Part shown: positions 1 through 7,231 of the stretch, in pieces | Layout of the letters: the number at the start of each line of letters is the position of its first letter | Numbering within the stretch: position 1 is the stretch's first letter | Assembly: GCA_017936745.1 (NCBI GenBank) | Contig: JAGBEY010000012.1 | Span: forward strand, 1 to 32,419 | DNA from: Clostridia bacterium | GTDB lineage: Bacteria; Bacillota; Clostridia; UMGS1840 | DNA: 32,419 bases | Reading direction: 5' to 3' | Position numbers and translations under genes: made by a program | The notes under the pieces: model-generated | Told to the model about the DNA's origin: nothing | The model's input: only the letters and a program-made list of their open reading frames with translations | Database searches by the model: none

Positions 1-1403
<1,403 letters not shown>

Positions 1404-1424
1404 TCAGATAAACTGATACACTGA

Positions 1425-1946
1425 TTATGCCTTTACTTTCACCATAGAGTGGCGGATAACTCTTTCCTTTAAGGTGTATCCCTTTTGGAGCACCTCCACA
1501 ACGGTATCCGGCTCTCCGTCACCATCCTCTGCCCGCAGCACTGCATTGTGAAGCTCGGGATTAAAGGGTTCATTGAGAGCGGGAATTTCCGCAACACCCA
1601 TTTTCTCCAAAGCTGCGGCAAACTGTTTGACTACAAGCTCAATGCCTGCTTTAAAGGCATTGCCGTCTGTAGCATCCTGGTTTAAGGACAATTCCAGAGT
1701 ATCAAGCACGGGAAGCAGCTTTCCTATGGTGTCTGCCGTTGCAAATTCGTAGCTTGACTCCTTTTCTTTCTGGGTTCTTTTTTTATAATTTTCAAATTCT
1801 GCCATTAACCGAAGATTTTTATCCTGCAGGGCGGAAATTTCTGCCTGAAGTGCTTCTAAGGGATTTTCTTCCGCAGCTTCTTCCTGTTCTACAGTCTCTT
1901 CTTTGGTGGTTTCTTCTGTTTCGGGAATGTTCTTTTCTTTTTCCAT
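1425..1946 (-). CDS. grpE: Nucleotide exchange factor GrpE
   Basis: GrpE releases ADP from DnaK and sets the speed of the chaperone cycle; it also acts as a thermosensor in many bacteria. The 173-residue product has the family layout. An acidic, disordered N-terminus (Glu-rich through about residue 30) leads into a long coiled coil with the hallmark LMAEFENYKKRTQKEKE. The C-terminal beta-domain ends in the GrpE signature PDTVVEVLQKGYTLKERVIRHSMVKV (broken here: PDTVVEVLQKGY, then TLKERVIRHSMV). The ATG at 1946 lies 4 bp after the hrcA stop, and its GGAAGGAT ribosome site sits inside the hrcA end, so translation of the two is probably coupled. It lies between hrcA and dnaK in the same operon. 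Confidence 0.98.
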   Translation of the reverse strand: MEKEKNIPETEETTKEETVEQEEAAEENPLEALQAEISALQDKNLRLMAEFENYKKRTQKEKESSYEFATADTIGKLLPVLDTLELSLNQDATDGNAFKAGIELVVKQFAAALEKMGVAEIPALNEPFNPELHNAVLRAEDGDGEPDTVVEVLQKGYTLKERVIRHSMVKVKA

Positions 1947-1950
1947 TGGG

Positions 1951-2994
1951 TTATCCTTCCTCGTTGTTTTCTAAAAATTCACTCATAAGCTTTGACATGG
2001 CTTCCAGTGTGGTGATGACCTTACCGTAATTCATTCGTTTGGGTCCGATAACTGCAATTGCACCGTTTTTACCGCCGTATGCCTTGTAGGTGGAGACCAC
2101 CATGCTCAAATCCTTATCTCTGAGAATGGGGCTCTCGTCTCCAATCACAACGGTGATGCCGTTTTTGTTATCTTTGGCTGCGGTATTCATCAGCGATGTA
2201 ATCTGCTCCTTATCCTCCACCAAATCCAAAAAGCCAAGCACCTTATCCATACTGGAAAATTCGGGGGCTTTTAGGGTTTCGGATTTTCCGCTGAAATAAT
2301 ACTCCGAACCGCCTGCCGCTTCCATTGTTTGGGTGATAAATTCCAATATAATACCCAAAAGCTCAAAATTATCATTAAATTTCCGTTTCAGGCGTTCTAC
2401 CTTTTCGGAGGTAATCATTTCCAGGGTACAGCCTGCCAGTTCATCATTGAGTATTTTCTTCAGATACAAAATGGAATTTTCATCAATAGGAGTTAAAATA
2501 CGAACCTGCCGCTTTTTAATCATACCCGTATTGGTCACCAGAATAAACATTAAATAATGCTCCGATGCCTTCACAATTTCAAAGTGACTGATTGCACCTG
2601 AAGAAACTGTGGGTGCGCCCGTGACTGCGGTCAGACCCGTGGAATCAGAAATCGCTTTTGCTGAAAAATCCAAAAACCGATTCAATTCCGACAGGTGAGA
2701 TTCCATCTTCTGCTTGATGAATTCCATTTCCATACTGGTGGCACGGATATTTTCAATCAGACTGTCAACATATAACCGATAGGCAAGATTGGAGGGAATT
2801 CGCCCTGCCGAGGTATGGGGCTGAGCCAAATATCCCATTTCCTCCAAATCGGACATTTCGTTACGAATGGTGGCGGAGGACAAACCAATATCACACTTTT
2901 TTGCAATCGTACGAGAACCCACCGGCTCTGCCGTTTCGATATAATCTTCGATCAGCGCCTTTAAAATGGCTATTTTTCTGCCGTCAAGATCCAT
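1951..2994 (-). CDS. hrcA: Heat-inducible transcription repressor HrcA
   Basis: HrcA represses class I heat-shock genes by binding CIRCE; GroEL keeps it active, so misfolded protein relieves repression. The chosen ATG at 2994 gives 347 residues. It is preceded by an AAGGAGGC ribosome site and begins MDLDGRKIAILKALIEDYIE, the normal HrcA start. An upstream in-frame start at 3045 would add 17 residues, but it lies inside the CIRCE element and is unlikely. The N-terminal winged helix (about residues 1-75) includes EPVGSRTIAKK and LSSATIRNEMSDLEEMGYL, and the PHTSAGRIPS motif follows it. The C-terminal region, with ITVVIGDES and GAIAVIGPKRMNYGKVI, is the GAF-like dimerisation domain. First gene of the operon hrcA-grpE-dnaK, and autoregulated through the operator at 3039-3065. 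Confidence 0.98.
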   Translation of the reverse strand: MDLDGRKIAILKALIEDYIETAEPVGSRTIAKKCDIGLSSATIRNEMSDLEEMGYLAQPHTSAGRIPSNLAYRLYVDSLIENIRATSMEMEFIKQKMESHLSELNRFLDFSAKAISDSTGLTAVTGAPTVSSGAISHFEIVKASEHYLMFILVTNTGMIKKRQVRILTPIDENSILYLKKILNDELAGCTLEMITSEKVERLKRKFNDNFELLGIILEFITQTMEAAGGSEYYFSGKSETLKAPEFSSMDKVLGFLDLVEDKEQITSLMNTAAKDNKNGITVVIGDESPILRDKDLSMVVSTYKAYGGKNGAIAVIGPKRMNYGKVITTLEAMSKLMSEFLENNEEG

Positions 2995-3038
2995 TGTTTC
3001 AGCCTCCTTTTCTTGATTCGTTTTGCTTCTTTTCTTTG

Positions 3039-3065
3039 TTAGCACTCCTTTGGTTTGAGTGCTAA
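3039..3065 (-). promoter_or_regulatory. CIRCE operator (HrcA binding site)
   Basis: A perfect CIRCE element, TTAGCACTC-N9-GAGTGCTAA, with arms at 3039-3047 and 3057-3065. It lies between the hrcA -10 box and the start codon, overlapping the predicted transcription start, so bound HrcA would block initiation. It is the only CIRCE copy I see in the window. Confidence 0.97.
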
Positions 3066-3072
3066 CAACTAT

Positions 3073-3101
3073 AAAATAACAGATTTTATCTCATTTGTCA
3101 A
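3073..3101 (-). promoter_or_regulatory. Sigma-A promoter of hrcA-grpE-dnaK
   Basis: On the minus strand, -35 TTGACA at 3101-3096 and -10 TATTTT at 3078-3073 are separated by 17 bp. The predicted start is near 3066, at the edge of CIRCE. The promoter is back to back with the MATE promoter at 3169-3197. Confidence 0.88.
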
Positions 3102-3168
3102 GTGTTTTTTCATAAAAAAATAAAAAAATTTATGAATTCTGTTTTTCCTATCATTTCTCTGAATTTAT

Positions 3169-3197
3169 TTGACAAAATTCTTATTTTATAGTATACT
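3169..3197 (+). promoter_or_regulatory. Sigma-A promoter of the MATE gene
   Basis: TTGACA at 3169-3174, a 17-bp spacer and TATACT at 3192-3197. The predicted start is near 3204, which excludes the in-frame GTG at 3207 as the real translation start because no room is left for a ribosome site. Confidence 0.9.
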
Positions 3198-3233
3198 GAT
3201 TGCAATGTGAATTTTAGAAAGAAGGCAGTTCCT

Positions 3234-4637
3234 ATGCAAGTATTACACCGGCTGTTTTCCTGCCGGTATATGGTAAAAGAAAAAGACCGCGTGGGAGAGC
3301 TTCCCACCTCCAAAGAAGCATATAAAACCACCTTCCGTCTTGCCTGGCCCTCCATGACAGAGTCGGTGCTGGTTTGTCTGACGGGTGCAGTAGATACTAT
3401 GATGGTGGGTACCCTCAGCCCCCAGGCAATTTCTGCCGTGGGAATCACCAATCAACCAAAATTTATTTTGCTGGCACTCATTTTCTCCTTAAATGTGGGG
3501 ATTACAGCAGTCATTGCCCGAAGAAAGGGCGAAAATAATCAAGAGGGTGCAAACCGATGCTTCAAACAAACGCTGATTGTTGCCTCCATTTTAGCAATTC
3601 TTCTGTTTCTTATCGGAAATGCGATTGCTGAGCCGTTGCTGCGGTTTGCAGGGGCAAAAGCCGATATTATCGCTGACGCGGTACTATACTTCCGAATCAT
3701 AATGGTGGGGATATTCTTCAACTCCCTCGGGCTTGCCATCAATGCAGCACAACGAGGTGTGGGAAACACCCGGATTTCCATGACTACCAATCTGACAGCG
3801 AATATCGTCAATGTGATTTTCAACTACTTTCTTATCAACGGTGTCTGGATTTTCCCCAAGTGGGGTGTTGCAGGGGCGGCAGTTGCCACAGTGTTGGGCA
3901 ATTTTGTGGCATTTGTAATGGCAGTATGCTCCGTTATCCCAAAAAATCGCTATATCAGTTTATTTTCAAAAGCAAAGTGGAGCTTTGATAAGCTTACCAT
4001 GCAATCGGTTACAAAGGTCAGCTCCAGTGCTTGTGCAGAGCAGGTTGCCATGCGGGTTGGATTTTTCCTCTACGCTAAAATTGTTGCAGATTTAGGAACA
4101 ATTCCCTTTGCTACCCATCAGGTTTGTATGAGCATTATGAGTATTTCCTTTGGCTTTGGAGACGGCTTTGGCGTTGCCTCTGCCACTCTTGTAGGTCAGT
4201 CATTGGGAGCAAAGCGGGCAGATATAGCACGAATGTATGCAAGCATTTGTCAGAGAATGGCACTGATTATTTCTACAGTGTTATTTGCTGCCTTTATTAT
4301 CTGGAGACGGGAAATTGTGGGGCTGTTTTCCACCGATGCCACCATCATAAGCCAGGGTTCAATGATTATGATTATTATGGCATTCACTACCCACGCCCAG
4401 ACCTCTCAGGTTATTATCACGGGGGCGCTCCGAGGTGCAGGAGATGCACTCCATGTTGCTTTGACCTCCCTTTTGAGTATTGCCATTGTGAGACCCATTC
4501 TCAGCTGGGTGTTGTGCTATCCCGTTGGCTGGGGCTTGTACGGCGCGTGGATTGGCGTAATGCTGGACCAGTTCACACGGCTCGGCATCAACTGGTCCCA
4601 CTTTAAAAAAGGTAAATGGACAAAAATCAAGCTATAA
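3234..4637 (+). CDS. MATE-family multidrug/sodium antiporter
   Basis: Inner-membrane exporter of the multidrug and toxic compound extrusion family, which couples Na+ or H+ entry to efflux of cationic drugs or metabolites. The ATG at 3234 has GAAGG 8 bp upstream and gives 467 residues, within the usual MATE range. About twelve hydrophobic segments are spread over two MatE repeats. The first repeat begins TTFRLAWPSMTESVLVCLTG, with the family motif VDTMMVGTLSPQAISAVGI. The second begins near SSSACAEQVAMRVGFFLYAK, followed by GDGFGVASATLVGQSLGAK. The N-terminus carries about 20 extra polar residues. It is a single-gene unit with its own promoter and a terminator right after the stop. The substrate cannot be deduced. 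Confidence 0.93.
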   Translation: MQVLHRLFSCRYMVKEKDRVGELPTSKEAYKTTFRLAWPSMTESVLVCLTGAVDTMMVGTLSPQAISAVGITNQPKFILLALIFSLNVGITAVIARRKGENNQEGANRCFKQTLIVASILAILLFLIGNAIAEPLLRFAGAKADIIADAVLYFRIIMVGIFFNSLGLAINAAQRGVGNTRISMTTNLTANIVNVIFNYFLINGVWIFPKWGVAGAAVATVLGNFVAFVMAVCSVIPKNRYISLFSKAKWSFDKLTMQSVTKVSSSACAEQVAMRVGFFLYAKIVADLGTIPFATHQVCMSIMSISFGFGDGFGVASATLVGQSLGAKRADIARMYASICQRMALIISTVLFAAFIIWRREIVGLFSTDATIISQGSMIMIIMAFTTHAQTSQVIITGALRGAGDALHVALTSLLSIAIVRPILSWVLCYPVGWGLYGAWIGVMLDQFTRLGINWSHFKKGKWTKIKL

Positions 4638-4678
4638 AAAAATCCCAGGTGCAGTTCCGGTATGCACTTGGGATTTTT
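4638..4678. terminator. Bidirectional intrinsic terminator
   Basis: A 16-bp stem, AAAAATCCCAGGTGCA pairing with TGCACTTGGGATTTTT (one wobble pair) around a 9-nt loop. A-rich and T-rich flanks let it work both ways. It starts one base after the MATE stop and meets the stop of the convergent Cys-rich gene, so it ends both transcripts. Confidence 0.93.
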
Positions 4679-4910
4679 ATTTTTCTTCCGTTAGCTTATT
4701 GAATAATATCTGAACCAGACTGTTTGGATTTCGAGGGCATCTCCACTGAACACAACGGTCACAATCCTGCCGTTTAAAGTATTCTACACAACAACACAAA
4801 AAATCGCATTCGTCACAACAACACTCGTTTCCGTTTTCGCCATTACCGGGGCAATCCTTTCCGTGATTTCCGGGAATGAGTTCAATCCCGGTAGAACCGT
4901 CAATAATCAT
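4677..4910 (-). CDS. Small cysteine-rich protein, probable metal binder
   Basis: 77 residues, function not recognised. After an N-terminal MIIDGSTGIELIPGNHGKDC segment the middle holds dense cysteines: ECCCDECDFLCCCVEY, then DCDRC, then RC. Twelve cysteines in 77 residues suggest metal (Zn or Fe-S) binding in the reducing cytosol. There is no signal peptide or membrane helix. The ATG at 4910 is preceded by GGGTGAG at a suitable distance, which supports a real gene despite the small size. It converges on MATE and shares its terminator. Its upstream region was split by the mobile element. In the rejoined site it starts about 20 bp after the terminator hairpin of a structured RNA, so it may have been controlled by readthrough of that leader (inference). 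No native promoter is visible next to it now. Confidence 0.72.
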   Translation of the reverse strand: MIIDGSTGIELIPGNHGKDCPGNGENGNECCCDECDFLCCCVEYFKRQDCDRCVQWRCPRNPNSLVQILFNKLTEEK

Positions 4911-4928
4911 AATCTCACCCTTTTTTTG

Positions 4929-4972
4929 AAAATAAAAAATGCGCCAACCGATGTTAAATGACTATAAGGAAG
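4929..4972 (+). other. attL: left element-host junction
   Basis: The host half-site TGCGCCAACC (4940-4949) is followed by core GA (4950-4951) and then the element arm (4952-4972). The host half is the 3' strand of a terminator hairpin on the minus strand, and 4939-4929 is its U-tract (TTTTTTATTTT on that strand). Together with attR it predicts an empty site in which GA sits between two imperfectly symmetrical half-sites. Confidence 0.88.
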
Positions 4973-5043
4973 AAAGTCAAAAATGTGTTATACAGCCGGA
5001 TTGATACAATATTGTAGAAAATAATATTTTGGAGGATTTTACA

Positions 5044-5430
5044 ATGAAATCAATATTTGAACAAAACGGTGGAACATATACAAAAGTCGGAGATTATTAT
5101 ATTCCTAATATTTCAGTACCCGATACAAAGAAATATAATATCGGTAAATATGGCAGATTACACGCAAAATTTATAAAAGAAAACAGACCTTGTTTTTATT
5201 CAATGAAAATGATTGATGGAACTTGGCTTGCCTATCTCGAAGAAATCGACACCTCTGCAAGAGAAATGGTTGATAAAATTATTAAAGATTTAGTTATCAA
5301 AAGAGGCGTTACAGAGGAACTTAAAGCGACAGACCAATTTGCTTGGGTTTCAGCAATGCAGCAGATAAAACATACAGCAGAAGAAATCGTATATAATGAC
5401 TTGATTTTTGTAGAAATAATAAAACGATAG
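5044..5430 (+). CDS. tnpV: Transposon-encoded TnpV family protein
   Basis: 128 residues matching the TnpV family of Tn4451-type elements. Landmarks are the N-terminal FEQNGGTYTKVGDYYIPN, the central IGKYGRLHAKFIKENRP, and the C-terminal GVTEELKATDQFAWVSAMQQ, broken here before IKHTAEEIV. The molecular function of TnpV is not established; the family is a marker for these elements. ATG 5044 is chosen over an in-frame TTG at 5029 because GGAGGA at 5031-5036 lies 7 bp before it. It is the first gene inside the left end, 71 bp from the arm. In the excised circle it would lie 184 bp downstream of the tnpX end in the same direction, with the joined attachment site between them. I see no convincing promoter directly upstream. 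Confidence 0.92.
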   Translation: MKSIFEQNGGTYTKVGDYYIPNISVPDTKKYNIGKYGRLHAKFIKENRPCFYSMKMIDGTWLAYLEEIDTSAREMVDKIIKDLVIKRGVTEELKATDQFAWVSAMQQIKHTAEEIVYNDLIFVEIIKR

Positions 5431-5522
5431 TTTTGTATTAGCAAGCACGGAATTTTGCCGTCAAATTTCCCCTTGTTAGTGCAACGCCCTAAAACCCGAA
5501 ATAAGAATGGAGGATTTTTTTG

Positions 5523-6086
5523 ATGAAAAATATTATATTAGTTTTAACGATTATTTTTACAATGTCAAATGTAATTTCGGTATCTGCAAATGAGATACCG
5601 AGAGAATCCGCACCGCTTTGTGCGACAGAAGAACAAATCGTATTGACCGAAACCCTTATGGCTGACATTTTGATTGAAGTACAAAACGGAATGGGTTATG
5701 CAGAAGCAAAGGCAAAATCAAATCGTATAATCTTTAATGCAGTTATCTCAAATCAAACAAACGGAAACGGCTTTGGTATTTTATCTGCAATAGCAAACAA
5801 TGCAATTTTTCAATATCGGGATATGTATTTAAGACCGGAATTTTATGCAGAAAATGAAAGAAAGGTTAAAATCATAATTGCTGATGTGATAACGCAGTAT
5901 GCAAACGGGGAGCTTGACTATCCCACAGCAGTAAAAAAGAGTTATGAAAAATTATATCAGTCTGTCAATCCGTCTTTTAATTATGACGAGGAATTTTCAA
6001 AAGACAGTTGTTATCGTGATATTCCGGCGGTAAACGGTAGCTTGTTTACAATAGCGAGAAAACTGCTGATAGAAGCAAAAATGTAA
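5523..6086 (+). CDS. Predicted secreted protein of unknown function
   Basis: 187 residues, not recognised. The first 23 residues form a Sec signal peptide: MKN, a hydrophobic run IILVLTIIFTMSNVI, and a likely cleavage site after SVSA. There is no lipobox cysteine. The mature part is about 164 residues, mixed helical, with no membrane segments, and only two cysteines (in PLCATEE and SCYRDI). ATG 5523 has GGAGGA at 5509-5514, 8 bp upstream. It lies 92 bp after tnpV in the same direction with no clear promoter between, so it may be co-transcribed. A hairpin at 6214-6244 follows it. It belongs to the cargo, but I can infer only an extracellular location. Confidence 0.78.
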   Translation: MKNIILVLTIIFTMSNVISVSANEIPRESAPLCATEEQIVLTETLMADILIEVQNGMGYAEAKAKSNRIIFNAVISNQTNGNGFGILSAIANNAIFQYRDMYLRPEFYAENERKVKIIIADVITQYANGELDYPTAVKKSYEKLYQSVNPSFNYDEEFSKDSCYRDIPAVNGSLFTIARKLLIEAKM

Positions 6087-6213
6087 TGCGATAGAAATCC
6101 GTTTTTGAGGGTAGGAATATAAAACCATTACCTTGTTAAATTTTGCTTCTGCAAGTCGCATATAATGGGACTTTTTCACCCTCTATTGCGTGACAGAATA
6201 TAGTAAATAAATA

Positions 6214-6244
6214 TGCCCTGCAACTTTTTCGAGGTTGCAGGGCA
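6214..6244 (+). terminator. Strong hairpin, possible terminator
   Basis: An 11-bp perfect stem, TGCCCTGCAAC with GTTGCAGGGCA, around a 9-nt loop, followed only by CATTTTAG. The short U-tract makes termination plausible but not certain. It sits between the secreted protein gene and the toxin promoter. The stretch 6087-6213 before it shows no gene. Confidence 0.6.
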
Positions 6245-6262
6245 GCATTTTAGCAAAAGGTC

Positions 6263-6291
6263 TTGAAAAATGTATAATTTTGGTGTATAAT
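6263..6291 (+). promoter_or_regulatory. Promoter of the type I toxin mRNA
   Basis: TTGAAA at 6263-6268, a 17-bp spacer and consensus TATAAT at 6286-6291. Transcription would start near 6298 and give an mRNA of about 190 nt ending at the terminator 6449-6490. Confidence 0.85.
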
Positions 6292-6360
6292 GTAACTTGT
6301 CGGAGTAATCCGATGTTAAAGGTAAGACTGAAAACAGTGTAAAAGCTGGGCGGTTATGCT

Positions 6361-6384
6361 ATCATCTCCACGAAAGGAGGTGGT
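6361..6384 (+). promoter_or_regulatory. Ribosome-site-sequestering hairpin in the toxin mRNA
   Basis: ATCATCTCC (6361-6369) can pair over its full length with GGAGGTGGT (6376-6384), counting wobble pairs, around the loop ACGAAA. The paired strand contains the very strong ribosome site GGAGG (6376-6380), 8 bp before the toxin ATG. Hiding the ribosome site in the 5' leader is typical of type I toxin mRNAs such as Fst. Confidence 0.82.
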
Positions 6385-6388
6385 CGCT

Positions 6389-6457
6389 ATGGAATATGTT
6401 TACATAATGATATACATTATCACTTTAATTGTGTTAATCATAACCATAAAAAAATAA
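6389..6457 (+). CDS. Small hydrophobic type I toxin, holin-like
   Basis: 22 residues, beginning MEYVYIMIYI and ending LIITIKK: a single membrane-spanning helix with a basic tail. This is the form of the short membrane-acting toxins of Gram-positive type I systems (Fst, TxpA and holin-like toxin groups). Evidence beyond composition is strong: its own consensus promoter, a perfect ribosome site hidden in a hairpin, a terminator directly after the stop, and an oppositely directed RNA gene with a perfect promoter reading into its 3' end. Overproduction of such peptides is known to damage the membrane; on an integrative element this would penalise cells that lose it (inference). I cannot assign it to one named toxin family. 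Confidence 0.78.
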   Translation: MEYVYIMIYIITLIVLIITIKK

Positions 6458-6490
6458 CGCCAGCCGTCCAAAGCAATAGCGTTATTTTTT
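6449..6490. terminator. Bidirectional terminator shared by toxin and antitoxin RNAs
   Basis: The stem AAAAATAACGC with GCGTTATTTTT encloses an 18-nt loop. T-runs lie on both sides when read from each strand. Both convergent RNAs end here, so their 3' parts are complementary over the whole hairpin region. Confidence 0.85.
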
Positions 6491-6538
6491 AATAATACTT
6501 TCGTTTTGGCATAACCGTTTGAGGTCTTGCCTTTTTCT
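6449..6538 (-). ncRNA. Putative antisense RNA antitoxin
   Basis: A perfect minus-strand promoter (6573-6545) would start an RNA near 6538. It runs about 90 nt to the shared terminator and overlaps the toxin mRNA end and its last codons. No ribosome site or ORF of note lies in it. The convergent arrangement with overlapping 3' ends matches the Fst/RNAII and TxpA/RatA type of system. Its 5' part resembles the toxin mRNA leader in sequence rather than complementing it. Confidence 0.75.
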
Positions 6539-6544
6539 ATATTC

Positions 6545-6573
6545 ATTATACAGCTAAAATTCGTTTTTGTCAA
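6545..6573 (-). promoter_or_regulatory. Promoter of the antitoxin RNA
   Basis: On the minus strand, TTGACA (6573-6568), a 17-bp spacer and TATAAT (6550-6545). Both boxes are full consensus, stronger than the toxin promoter, as expected for an antitoxin that must be in excess. Confidence 0.88.
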
Positions 6574-6666
6574 CTGATATTCTGAAATTTACAAAAATAA
6601 TGATATTGTATTCCTGTTAAAGCACAAAAATCCTATATGTAAAATGCTGAAAATTGGCAAAATCTA

Positions 6667-6695
6667 TTGTAAATAAAAAAAATTTGTGATATAAT
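6667..6695 (+). promoter_or_regulatory. Promoter of the element-borne structured RNA
   Basis: TTGTAA (6667-6672), a 17-bp spacer and TATAAT (6690-6695) preceded by TG. The 6-nt gap to GTCACA at 6702 is the same as in the host copy (18640 to 18633), so both RNAs probably start at the same base. Confidence 0.86.
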
Positions 6696-6701
6696 GTTAT
6701 A

Positions 6702-6890
6702 GTCACATACTTACAATAGAATAGGATTATTATGCAATGGTAATTATAATTAAGGTAAAAGCGCATTTCTCTGGCTTTTACCATTACCTTTGCGTTGGTG
6801 AGTTTATTGTAAGTGTGTGACAACCTGACAATTTGGAGACAATGCGTTTTTCGGTGCATAACTCTGATGTTAGGGGTTATGCACTTTTTT
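6702..6890 (+). ncRNA. Structured RNA of unknown class, element copy
   Basis: About 189 nt with its own promoter and terminator and no credible ORF. The closing stem pairs GTCACATACTTACAATA (6702-6718) with TATTGTAAGTGTGTGAC (6805-6821), 17 bp with one wobble. Inside is a long hairpin: 6732-6744 with 6783-6795, then GGTAAAAGC (6754-6762) with GCTTTTACC (6774-6782). After the closing stem comes the single-stranded linker ACAACCTGACAATTTGGAG, then GCGTTTTTCG. A perfect 9-bp terminator follows: GTGCATAAC (6854-6862), GTTATGCAC (6876-6884) and six Ts. A second RNA of the same plan flanks the element at 18633-18440. The shape recalls 6S RNA or a stand-alone regulatory RNA, but I do not recognise diagnostic motifs of 6S, SRP, tmRNA, T-box or known riboswitches. 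Confidence 0.85.
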
Positions 6891-6965
6891 ATTTTGCAAA
6901 CATCATAAAAAATATAGCTACAAACTGTGCAAAAATCTGAAATTTCAACTTACCAACGCAAAGTG

Positions 6966-6994
6966 TTGACATTTGTATACATTTGTATTATAAT
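6966..6994 (+). promoter_or_regulatory. Operon promoter with tandem operator-like repeats
   Basis: TTGACA (6966-6971), a 17-bp spacer and TATAAT (6989-6994): full consensus. The spacer is filled by two exact direct copies of ACATTTGTAT (6969-6978 and 6979-6988) whose junction creates the palindrome GTATAC. Ribbon-helix-helix repressors commonly bind short tandem sites, and the next gene encodes one, so this is probably an autoregulated operator. Confidence 0.85.
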
Positions 6995-7033
6995 ATAATT
7001 ATAAAACTTTGTCAAGAGTTGGAAGTGATAAAT

Positions 7034-7222
7034 TTGGCTGATAAAAAACTTATAATATCTGCAAAGAAATATGTTGGCGATACTGCCGTAGTTTCTGCCC
7101 GTTTACCAAGTGACCTTATCAAACGCATTGATGAAATATGTGAGGTAACGGGAAGAAATCGAAATGAAGTTATCCAAATGTGTTTGGAATTTGCTGTTGA
7201 TAACATAGAAATTGAAAGGTAG
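7034..7222 (+). CDS. Ribbon-helix-helix (CopG/Arc-type) repressor
   Basis: 63 residues from a TTG start at 7034, with GGAAG 8 bp upstream. An in-frame GTG at 7025 is possible; farther upstream starts fall before or at the promoter start and are excluded. The core is VVSARLPSDLIKRIDEICEV (beta strand plus helix A) followed by TGRNRNEVIQMCLEFAVDNI (helix B), the classic MetJ/Arc fold with the GRNRNEVIQ turn. Such proteins bind DNA as dimers through the strand. First gene of the operon, 9 bp before the SPFH gene and 40 bp after a strong promoter with tandem repeats. The likely job is autorepression of the operon. No toxin partner lies next to it, so an antitoxin role is less likely. Confidence 0.88.
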   Translation: MADKKLIISAKKYVGDTAVVSARLPSDLIKRIDEICEVTGRNRNEVIQMCLEFAVDNIEIER

Positions 7223-7231
7223 GAAAAGATT

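Noticed and set aside
6617..6859. Minus-strand open frame of 80 codons
   Set aside because: It overlaps the structured RNA and its promoter on the other strand, and it has no ribosome site.
6702..6890. Reading the structured RNA as a retron msr-msd or as a MITE
   Set aside because: No reverse transcriptase is encoded nearby. The inverted ends are the closing stem of an RNA that has a promoter at a fixed distance and a terminator, and a second copy shows covariation.
6702..6890. Naming the RNA 6S RNA
   Set aside because: The closing stem and length would fit, but I could not identify the central bubble motifs with any confidence, so the class is left open.
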